DNA from: Acidimicrobiia bacterium
GTDB lineage: Bacteria; Actinomycetota; Acidimicrobiia; Acidimicrobiales; Hopanoidiivorantaceae
Direction: 5' to 3'
DNA: 16,007 nucleotides
Assembly (NCBI GenBank): GCA_020027305.1
Contig: JAHRAM010000074.1
Coordinates: 1 to 16,007 of the forward strand
Position 1 is the first letter of the stretch. Each line of letters begins with the position of its first letter. The notes under the pieces are model-generated. The model was not told the DNA's origin, did no database searches, and was given only the letters and a program-made list of their open reading frames with translations. The translations under genes and the position numbers were made by a program. Below, in pieces: positions 6,701-13,477 of this stretch.

Positions 6701-9421
6701 ATGCCCGACCATTTTTCACACCAGCTACCAGACACTGACCCAATTGAAACTCAGGAGTGGCTCGACTCATTAGATGCACTGGTAGAGTCAGTCGGGCCAG
6801 AACGTGCCCGCTATATTGTGGCTCGGCTGCTGGAGCGCTCAGCTGAAAAAAAGATTGGAATCCCAGCAACGGTCACAACCCCTTACATCAACACCATTCC
6901 CGTTGAAGACCAGCCCCCCTACCCAGGCAACCACGAAATGGAGCAACGAATACGTGCATACATCCGCTGGAACGCTGCCATTATGGTAATCCGTGCCAAC
7001 AAAAAAGCAGATGGGTTGGGCGGACACCTTTCCACATTTGCCTCATCTGCCACATTATATGAAGTCGGCTATAACTGGTTCTTTCGTGGGAAAGGCGACA
7101 ATGGAAGCCAAATCGGCGACCATGTCTATTTTCAGGGGCACTCTTCACCGGGGGTTTATGCCCGTGCCTTCCTTGAGCGCCGCCTAGATGAAAAAGACCT
7201 AGACAATTTTAGGATGGAAATTGAAAGCCCTGGCCTGAGTAGCTATCCACACCCCCGCCTCATGCCAAACTTCTGGGAATACCCCACCGTGTCAATGGGG
7301 CTTGGCTGCATTAACTCTATCTACCAAGCCCGCTTCAACCGCTACCTAGAACACCGCGGAATAATTGAGCCAACCGACTCTCGCGTTTGGTGTTTTGTGG
7401 GGGATGGCGAAATGGATGAGCCAGAAAGTTTGGGGGCTCTAGCCATTGCTGGACGAACTGAGCTGGGCAACCTAATCTGGGTGGTGAACTGCAACCTGCA
7501 AAGACTAGATGGGCCAGTTCGAGGAAACGGAAAAATCATCCAAGAACTAGAAGGGGTGTTTCGGGGTGCTGGCTGGAATGTCATCAAGGTCATCTGGGGA
7601 AGCCGTTGGGATCAATTGCTAGAAAAAGATAAACATGGGCTACTGCTAAACCAAATGAACCGAACCGTTGATGGAGAATATCAACGTTATGCTGCTGAAT
7701 CAGGTGCCTATATTCGCGAACATTTCTTTGGCGGAGACGCCCGACTTAAAGATATGGTCTCTCACCTAACCGATGAAGATTTGAACCTACTTCCCCGCGG
7801 TGGACACGACTATAGAAAAATTTACAGTGCCTACCAAGCAGCTAGTCAAAACACAGATGCCCCCACCGTCATCTTGGCAAAAACCATCAAGGGCTGGACT
7901 CTCGGCGAAGGGTTTGAAGGGCGAAACGCCACCCATCAAATCAAAAAAATGACTCGCGACCAAATAATCGAACTTCGCGACCGACTGAACCTAGCTGAAG
8001 AAATCCCCGATGAGGTGCTTGACAATGAAGATGAGCCACCCTACTATCGCCCTGACTTAGATTCTGATTATTACAAATATATCACCGAGCGAAGAGAGGC
8101 GCTGGGCGGATTTTTGCCATCTCGAGTTTTAGTAGACCGAAGCCCACTTAACCTGCCCGACCCAAAAATATTTGCTGAATTTGATGAAGGGTCTGGCAAA
8201 AGAGAGGTCTCTACCACAGGTGCTTTCACTGGACTTTTGCGAATTATGATGAAAGATGAAGACATAGGCAAACGCATTGTGCCAATCGTAGCGGATGAAG
8301 CTAGAACTTTTGGAATGGATTCTCTCTTTCGCGAGTTTAAAATCTATGCTCCAACTGGGCAACTCTATGAGCCAGTCGACCACGACCTACTACTTTCATA
8401 TGTAGAAGGCAAGGATGGGCAAATCCTAGAAGAAGGCATAACTGAAGCTGGAGCAATGGCAGAGTGGATTGCTGCTGGAACCAGCTATGCTAACCTCGGC
8501 ACGCCCATGCTTCCGTTTTATATTTTTTATTCTATGTTTGGTTTTCAGCGGGTTGGCGACCTCATCTGGTCTGCTGCCGACAGCCGAAGCCGAGGATTCT
8601 TGCTAGGCGCTACCGCTGGCAGAACAACCTTGATGGGCGAAGGGCTACAGCACCAAGATGGGCACAGCCACCTGCTGGCATCTACAATTCCAACATGTCA
8701 AGCCTATGACCCAGCTTTTGCTTATGAGCTGGCAGCCATCATCTTGGATGGAATGGAAAAGATGTATCCCGATGGGCGACTTGAAGGCGGAAAAGATATT
8801 TTTTATTACATCACCGTCTATAACGAAAACTATGTCCAGCCAGCAAGAGCCGACCACATCAGCATAGACGACATCGTAAAAGGCATTTATCTTTTTGATG
8901 CTGGCAATAGTATTGGAAAAAACGACCACGAGGCAACTATTTTATTTTCTGGCCCAATGTATCTTATGGCAGCCAAAGCTCAACAAGAACTAGCTGAACA
9001 TTTTTCGGTAAACACTGAACTCTGGAGTGTGACCTCTTATAAGAATCTGAGAGAAGAGGCGAAAGAAGTTGAACATTGGAATCGCCTTCACCCTACCGAA
9101 GAACAAAAAATCCCCTATGTCACACAAAAACTAAACCAAAGCCACGGGCCCATCACTGCCATCACCGATTATATGACTTTAGTGCCTGAACAAATTCACA
9201 GATGGGTACCAAAGAGATTTAATGTGCTTGGAACCGATGGATTTGGCAGGAGCGGAACCAGAGAACATCAACGGCGTTTCTTTGAAGTAGATGCCGAACA
9301 TATTGTTATTTCGGTTTTGTCAAACTTAGTTGCCGAGCAAAAGATAGAGCCAGAAGTTATAAATCAAGCAATCAAGAAATATGGAATTGACACAGAATCT
9401 GCAGCACCATTTTTAAAATAA
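6701..9421 (+). CDS. aceE: Pyruvate dehydrogenase E1 component, homodimeric AceE type
   Basis: AceE is the thiamine-diphosphate-dependent E1 of the pyruvate dehydrogenase complex. It decarboxylates pyruvate and passes the acetyl group to the lipoyl arm of E2. The 906-residue product is full length. It begins with the usual DPIETQEWLDSL segment (13-25). Conserved blocks are GLGGHLSTFASSA (105-117), QGHSSPGVYARAF (145-157), and the thiamine-binding GDGEMDEPESLG (234-245) with Asn263 in VVNCNLQRLDG. Later come YEPVDHDLLLSYVEGKDGQ with EEGITEAGAM, and the C-terminal VLGTDGFGRSGTRE signature. The ATG at 6701 has only a weak GAG-containing site upstream, but it is the only start giving the conserved N-terminus. 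Neither E2 nor E3 is adjacent, as is common in actinobacteria. It ends 6 bp from the stop of rsgA on the other strand. Confidence 0.97.
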   Translation: MPDHFSHQLPDTDPIETQEWLDSLDALVESVGPERARYIVARLLERSAEKKIGIPATVTTPYINTIPVEDQPPYPGNHEMEQRIRAYIRWNAAIMVIRANKKADGLGGHLSTFASSATLYEVGYNWFFRGKGDNGSQIGDHVYFQGHSSPGVYARAFLERRLDEKDLDNFRMEIESPGLSSYPHPRLMPNFWEYPTVSMGLGCINSIYQARFNRYLEHRGIIEPTDSRVWCFVGDGEMDEPESLGALAIAGRTELGNLIWVVNCNLQRLDGPVRGNGKIIQELEGVFRGAGWNVIKVIWGSRWDQLLEKDKHGLLLNQMNRTVDGEYQRYAAESGAYIREHFFGGDARLKDMVSHLTDEDLNLLPRGGHDYRKIYSAYQAASQNTDAPTVILAKTIKGWTLGEGFEGRNATHQIKKMTRDQIIELRDRLNLAEEIPDEVLDNEDEPPYYRPDLDSDYYKYITERREALGGFLPSRVLVDRSPLNLPDPKIFAEFDEGSGKREVSTTGAFTGLLRIMMKDEDIGKRIVPIVADEARTFGMDSLFREFKIYAPTGQLYEPVDHDLLLSYVEGKDGQILEEGITEAGAMAEWIAAGTSYANLGTPMLPFYIFYSMFGFQRVGDLIWSAADSRSRGFLLGATAGRTTLMGEGLQHQDGHSHLLASTIPTCQAYDPAFAYELAAIILDGMEKMYPDGRLEGGKDIFYYITVYNENYVQPARADHISIDDIVKGIYLFDAGNSIGKNDHEATILFSGPMYLMAAKAQQELAEHFSVNTELWSVTSYKNLREEAKEVEHWNRLHPTEEQKIPYVTQKLNQSHGPITAITDYMTLVPEQIHRWVPKRFNVLGTDGFGRSGTREHQRRFFEVDAEHIVISVLSNLVAEQKIEPEVINQAIKKYGIDTESAAPFLK

Positions 9422-9427
9422 GATTGC

Positions 9428-10468
9428 TTAATTTATTTCGTTTAGTTCTGCCAACAATTGCTGATACCTTTTAAGTCGCTCTTTGTTAATTTCCCCTAAC
9501 TCCACGCTAGCTTTCACCGCACACTCTGGTTCTTTGTTGTGTGCACAATCATTAAACTTACATTCGCTAGCTACTCTAGTAATCTCAAAAAACACTTGGT
9601 TTAGAGCATTTAAAAAATTACTTCTTGTGCCTGACTTTTTACTAGTGCCTGGCTTTTTACTAGTACCAGACTTTTTATTATTTAACTTTTTAGGTTTTTT
9701 GCTGCCTGCCCATTCATTACCCACCAAAGAATCATTTGGCAATCCAATAGCCCGTATTCCAGGAGAGTCAATAATTGCTCCACCATTTGACAATGAAATC
9801 AACTCCCTAACAACTGTGGTGTGACGTCCCTTTCCATCCTTAGCCCTCACCTCTTTTGTTGGTTGTTGCTCTTTTTCTAAAAGAGCATTTACCAAGCTTG
9901 ACTTACCAGCCCCTGAGGCGCCTATCAGTATTAAAGCTTTGCCAACAAGCATATTTTTTAGCTCTAGCAACGAACGGCCAGAAACTATACTACACACCAA
10001 CACTTGCTGCCCCAGCGGAGCAAGCTCTTTCAAGCACAGCTCAATTTTTTCTTTGTCAAGTAAATCTGCCTTGCTTAAAATAATAAGTGCCTCTGCCCCG
10101 CTTTCTGCGATTAAAACAAGTGCTCGCTCTATCCCCGCAACACTTAACTTTTGGTCAAGCCCGCATACAATACCCACTAGGTCAATATTTGCAGCTATGA
10201 CTTGCTTGCTTGATGGCTTTTTTGGATCTCTCCTAAACAAAGCAGTTTTTCTAGCCTTTAGCTGCGTAAGGCGAAATATATCTACCTTGACCGACTCATC
10301 CCCACCATATTCGAACTCCACAAAATCACCAACTGCTAAAGCCTTCCCCTTCCATCTCACGGCATCTGTTTCTAACATCACAATTTCTAAATTTGAATCT
10401 GGCTGAACCAAGCATGATTCCTTATCTACCCTTATGACACGCCCGCTCAACGTCTTATTTCTCAACAT
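9428..10468 (-). CDS. rsgA: Small ribosomal subunit biogenesis GTPase RsgA (YjeQ)
   Basis: RsgA is a circularly permuted GTPase that acts late in 30S subunit maturation. Numbering from the ATG at 10468, an N-terminal OB-fold region is followed by the permuted G motifs: SKAD (132-135, in place of the usual NKAD), the Walker A loop GASGAGKSS (183-191), KGRHTT (213-218) and DSPG (234-237). The C-terminal zinc site has Cys303, Cys308, His310 and Cys316 (CKFNDCAH...C). The 346-residue protein carries an insertion at about 249-285 between DSPG and the zinc domain, made of Lys/Ser/Gly/Thr repeats. A TTG at 10483 in the same frame would add five residues; neither start has a convincing ribosome site, and the ATG is my choice. 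It is divergent from the oxidoreductase gene. Confidence 0.95.
   Translation of the reverse strand: MLRNKTLSGRVIRVDKESCLVQPDSNLEIVMLETDAVRWKGKALAVGDFVEFEYGGDESVKVDIFRLTQLKARKTALFRRDPKKPSSKQVIAANIDLVGIVCGLDQKLSVAGIERALVLIAESGAEALIILSKADLLDKEKIELCLKELAPLGQQVLVCSIVSGRSLLELKNMLVGKALILIGASGAGKSSLVNALLEKEQQPTKEVRAKDGKGRHTTVVRELISLSNGGAIIDSPGIRAIGLPNDSLVGNEWAGSKKPKKLNNKKSGTSKKPGTSKKSGTRSNFLNALNQVFFEITRVASECKFNDCAHNKEPECAVKASVELGEINKERLKRYQQLLAELNEIN
9627..9680 (-). repeat. 18-bp tandem repeat (x3) inside rsgA
   Basis: Three contiguous 18-bp units (9627-9644, 9645-9662, 9663-9680) share the plus-strand pattern gtgcctgactttttacta with few substitutions; the third is the most diverged. They encode a repeating K-K-(S/P)-G-T-(S/R) pattern in a linker between the GTPase and zinc domains. 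Confidence 0.85.
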
Positions 10469-10469
10469 C

Positions 10470-10527
10470 TTATTTCGTTTCAACCAATTTCATTTCTGTT
10501 CAGTTCATTTCAATTTAATTCGTTTCA
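10470..10527. repeat. Direct repeats in the rsgA/oxidoreductase gap
   Basis: ttatttcgtttca (10470-10482) and ttaattcgtttca (10515-10527) match at 12 of 13 positions, and two ttcatttc copies lie between them. The spacing of start positions is 45 bp. They sit in the divergent upstream region and could be operator half-sites or simple low-complexity sequence. Confidence 0.35.
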
Positions 10528-10590
10528 CTGCGTCTTTTGTATTTAATAAAACCATATCTAAACTAAATTTATAACTGATAGCAATAACAT

Positions 10591-10604
10591 AAAAAGGGGA
10601 AAGG
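10591..10604 (+). promoter_or_regulatory. Strong ribosome binding site for the leader ORF
   Basis: aaaaaggggaaagg ends three bases before the ATG at 10608, with GGGGA about eight bases upstream of it. It is the clearest Shine-Dalgarno-like sequence in the window and points to the 19-codon leader ORF, not to the oxidoreductase start 56 bases later. Confidence 0.5.
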
Positions 10605-10607
10605 TAA

Positions 10608-10667
10608 ATGGAGCCAACCACGAGCAAAATAACCCAACCACAAGTAAAGAGGATTTTAATTAAATGA
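10608..10667 (+). CDS. 19-residue leader ORF coupled to the oxidoreductase
   Basis: ATG at 10608 opens a 19-codon frame encoding MEPTTSKITQPQVKRILIK, ending in TGA at 10665-10667. Its stop overlaps the ATG of the oxidoreductase (10664-10666) as ATGA, the arrangement expected for translational coupling. A purine-rich ribosome site lies directly ahead of it, while the oxidoreductase itself has only AGAGG at a long 11-base spacing, inside the leader. I recognise no family and see no run of one regulatory amino acid. It could be a translated leader that sets expression of the downstream gene, or a chance frame. Confidence 0.45.
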   Translation: MEPTTSKITQPQVKRILIK

Positions 10668-12319
10668 ACAAACCAGCCCCTTGGTATTTTGCACTCCTTA
10701 GTGGGTTTCTTGCAAGTGGAACTGCTATTGCCATCGGCGAGTTCTCAGCTGGAATAGCTGGGGGCGCACCAAGCATCATTACAGCCTATGGTAATTCATT
10801 TATAAATTCCACGCTCGTACCAAATCGCCTTCGCGATTGGAGCATAGATAACATTGGCACCGCACAAAAGCCTCTGCTTGTAGCAGGTGTAGTCATCACG
10901 ATTTTGCTTGTTGGCATTTTACTAGGATGGTTAACCTGCTGGCTAGGAAGCCCTAAACGAAAGGGATTTTTCAAACGGCTATCTCGTTTTCGCCTATTTA
11001 TTGCCGGTGCAGTTATAAGCATTTTTGGGGTAACAGCAGGGCTTTCACTTTCAAATAGCGTAGGCTCTTCTAACGTTCATGCTGCCCTAACCGCCATTTT
11101 TGCAGCTGGGCTGAGTTACCTAGTATTAGTGGCTTTGATTTATTTAGCTGAAGGTCGCCTAAAACCATTTGATTCAAGAATAACGCGCCAGCCAGAAAGT
11201 GAAACTCGGCGAAACTTTTTAGTGGGAGCCTTGGCGACTGCCCTCACTGCCACGGTAGGTAGCTTTATTGGAAAGCGACTAGTTGATTTCAACAGAAGCC
11301 AGCAATCTATAGATATAGCATCCAGCTTGATTCAAGAAATTGCACCTAACAGGAACAGCATCAAAGGCAACGCTATGGCAGCCACCAACTTTGACGACAT
11401 CACTGGACTTTCAAAATACATCACCCCCAACAAGAATTTCTACCTAATTGATACCGCCCTTGTAAAACCCAGTGTCAAACTTGAGTCGTGGTCACTAAAA
11501 GTAAAGGGTCTTGTAAAAAACGAACTTGAGCTTTCATACCGAGAACTTCTTGAAATGGGGCTGGTTGAAGAACTGGTGACTTTAAGCTGCGTGTCAAACT
11601 CAATCGGCGGAAGCCTTGTAGGAAATGCTATCTGGCGTGGAGTTCCCCTGAAAAAAATCTTAGATGAGGCAGGCGCCACCATCAGCCCAGACACTCAAGT
11701 GGTTGGAAGATCTATTGACCGCTGGACTGGTGGGTTTCCAACCCAGCTGGTTTATCAACCAGATCGCGTTTCACTTGTAGCAGTTGAAATGAACGGCGAA
11801 CCATTGCCTCGCGACCACGGATTCCCAGCTAGGCTAGTGATTTCTGGAATATATGGATATGTTTCTGCCACCAAGTGGCTGACTGAAATTGAAATAGCCC
11901 CTATGAGCTTTGAGCCATATTGGATTCCACGGGGTTGGTCTAAAGAGGGCCCAGTAAAAACGCAATCAAAAATTGATGTGCCCCGTGCTTTTTCAAAGCT
12001 CCCACCTGGAACACATGCCATTGCTGGCGTAGCATGGGCTCCGTCTAGAGGAATACAAAAGGTTGAAGTAAACATTGCAAAAGTTACAAAAGGCGTGCTG
12101 GCAGAAACACCTTGGATGGAAGCAGAACTTTCACACGACCTGACTGATAACTCTTGGCGACAATGGCACTTTGCATGGAATGCCCAAGAAGTGGGGCAAT
12201 TTGAACTTAGGGTTAGAGCAACAGATGGAACTGGCGAAACTCAAACACCTATAGTGACAGCGCCAAAACCCAACGGTGCTTCTGGGTGGGATAGAACTCG
12301 CGTAACGGTCAGAGCCTAA
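10664..12319 (+). CDS. Membrane-anchored molybdopterin oxidoreductase, sulfite oxidase fold
   Basis: This is a predicted extracytoplasmic molybdenum-cofactor enzyme tethered to the membrane. Hydrophobic segments at about 8-28, 72-94, 110-128 and 137-162 precede a fifth at 185-203, which directly follows TRRNFL (181-186), a twin-arginine-like motif. The basic loop 96-110 and the RR region would be cytoplasmic, placing the C-terminal half outside. The sulfite-oxidase-type domain follows, with the likely molybdenum ligand Cys309 in TLSCVSN and the blocks NAIWRGVPLK and DRWTGGFP (352-359). The end is an Ig-like dimerisation domain (IAGVAWAPSRGIQKVEV to the C-terminus). The natural substrate is unknown; sulfite, S-oxides or methionine sulfoxide are options within the superfamily. 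The start overlaps the leader ORF as ATGA. moaA and moaC in the same window supply its cofactor. Confidence 0.9.
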   Translation: MNKPAPWYFALLSGFLASGTAIAIGEFSAGIAGGAPSIITAYGNSFINSTLVPNRLRDWSIDNIGTAQKPLLVAGVVITILLVGILLGWLTCWLGSPKRKGFFKRLSRFRLFIAGAVISIFGVTAGLSLSNSVGSSNVHAALTAIFAAGLSYLVLVALIYLAEGRLKPFDSRITRQPESETRRNFLVGALATALTATVGSFIGKRLVDFNRSQQSIDIASSLIQEIAPNRNSIKGNAMAATNFDDITGLSKYITPNKNFYLIDTALVKPSVKLESWSLKVKGLVKNELELSYRELLEMGLVEELVTLSCVSNSIGGSLVGNAIWRGVPLKKILDEAGATISPDTQVVGRSIDRWTGGFPTQLVYQPDRVSLVAVEMNGEPLPRDHGFPARLVISGIYGYVSATKWLTEIEIAPMSFEPYWIPRGWSKEGPVKTQSKIDVPRAFSKLPPGTHAIAGVAWAPSRGIQKVEVNIAKVTKGVLAETPWMEAELSHDLTDNSWRQWHFAWNAQEVGQFELRVRATDGTGETQTPIVTAPKPNGASGWDRTRVTVRA

Positions 12320-12352
12320 GAGCCTAATTGCCCTGTTGCTAACCGCCCTAAA

Positions 12353-13153
12353 TTATGCTTCTTGTTTTCTGTGATACTTTTTTCGCCCAGCTTGAGCCCT
12401 TAGGGCAAAGCCACGTTTGATTGGGCGAGGCATTACCCCCATCATTCCAATCATTGTCTTATTAAATGCCCCAGACACCACGATTGGCTTTCTATTTGAA
12501 GTTGCCCGCAAAGCAATGAGCGCAACATCTTCTGGATTCATCCACATAAAATTTGGCATACCCGAAACACTAGCCCTACTTCCTGCCACATCAAATAAAT
12601 TTGTTCGAACCAAACCAGGAAGCAGCGCGGTCACATTTACCCCTTTGCCAATCAACTCGCCTCTGATGCCTTGTGAAAAACTCGTGACAAATGATTTGGT
12701 AGCAGCATACAAAGCCTCATGGGGAAGTGGAATGTCACCACCTACCGATGACACATTTAAAATGTCTCCGCTCCCAGCATCTAGCATCTTTGGAATTACA
12801 CTGTGGCACAACATCGTTAGAGCATGAATATTGACAGCAAGCAACTGCTCCACACTATCTTTTGACTGCTCATCAAATCTTTTGAAGTTTGAAAGTCCAG
12901 CATTATTTACCAGCAGGTCTATTGGCTCCTTTTTTAAGAAATCAGATATTGAAGCCACATCTTTTTTCTTAGACAGGTCTGCTGGCATAAGCTCCATTTT
13001 GTCTGGAGCAGTCTTTGCTGTTTCTTCCATCTCAGAAACATTTCTTGAAACCAGAAATACTTTTTGACTGCCTCTTTCAACCAGTTGTCTGGCAATCTCT
13101 CTTCCAATTCCACTAGATGCCCCCGTTACTAGGGCGCGCTTCCAAGTTCTCAT
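12353..13153 (-). CDS. Classical short-chain dehydrogenase/reductase
   Basis: This is a 266-residue NAD(P)-dependent oxidoreductase of the classical SDR family; its substrate is not evident. Motifs are the cofactor-binding TGASSGIG (10-17), NNAG (83-86), Asn108, and the catalytic set Ser136, Tyr149 and Lys153 (YAATK). Arg/Ser at the end of the second beta strand (VSRN) hint at NADP preference. The C-terminus extends past the fold into a basic tail (RAQAGRKKYHRKQ), a pattern seen in membrane-associated or lipid-active SDRs, though this is inference. It starts 19 bp after atpC on the same strand with no intervening terminator, so it is probably transcribed as the last gene of the ATP synthase operon. 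No clear ribosome site precedes the ATG. It converges on the oxidoreductase gene 33 bp away. Confidence 0.9.
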   Translation of the reverse strand: MRTWKRALVTGASSGIGREIARQLVERGSQKVFLVSRNVSEMEETAKTAPDKMELMPADLSKKKDVASISDFLKKEPIDLLVNNAGLSNFKRFDEQSKDSVEQLLAVNIHALTMLCHSVIPKMLDAGSGDILNVSSVGGDIPLPHEALYAATKSFVTSFSQGIRGELIGKGVNVTALLPGLVRTNLFDVAGSRASVSGMPNFMWMNPEDVALIALRATSNRKPIVVSGAFNKTMIGMMGVMPRPIKRGFALRAQAGRKKYHRKQEA

Positions 13154-13172
13154 ATTAATAACTATGTCTTTT

Positions 13173-13466
13173 TTATGCCTCAGCTACTTCATGAACTTCA
13201 GCTTGATAGTCTGAAACTTCCAAGCTGTCTGACAGCACTGTAATTCTGTCGTTGGCAACTTCTAGAAATCCTGCCTGAACATCTAAATCTATCTTTTTGC
13301 CATTGCTTAAATGAACTCGAACAGTATTTGGTTTTAGAACTCCAATAAATGGAATATGTCCTGGCAAAAATGCAATTTCACCATCAGCAGATCGAGTAAT
13401 CACCATATCGGCCTCATCTTGAAGCAAAACTTCTTCGGGTGAAACAATGTCAACGATTAAAGGCAT
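13173..13466 (-). CDS. atpC: ATP synthase epsilon subunit, short form
   Basis: Epsilon is part of the F1 central stalk. The 97 residues cover the N-terminal beta-sandwich: MPLIVDIVSPEEVLL, the GEIAFLPGHIPFIG segment (29-42) that faces the c-ring, and GFLEVANDRITVLSD (66-80). The protein ends soon after this domain, so the C-terminal two-helix domain that inhibits the enzyme in E. coli-type epsilon (about 139 residues) is absent or reduced to a few acidic residues. The stop codon is clear and the next gene starts 19 bp on, so this is a natural short form and not an obvious frameshift. It follows atpD by 11 bp, with no strong ribosome site, consistent with coupling. Confidence 0.95.
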   Translation of the reverse strand: MPLIVDIVSPEEVLLQDEADMVITRSADGEIAFLPGHIPFIGVLKPNTVRVHLSNGKKIDLDVQAGFLEVANDRITVLSDSLEVSDYQAEVHEVAEA

Positions 13467-13477
13467 CGCATTAAATA

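Noticed and set aside
7342..8929. Several antisense frames of 60-95 codons inside aceE
   Set aside because: They lie wholly opposite a highly conserved gene, show no family motifs, and are expected shadow frames.
10469..10483. TTG start for rsgA
   Set aside because: It adds five residues not needed for the OB-fold and has no better ribosome site than the ATG at 10468.
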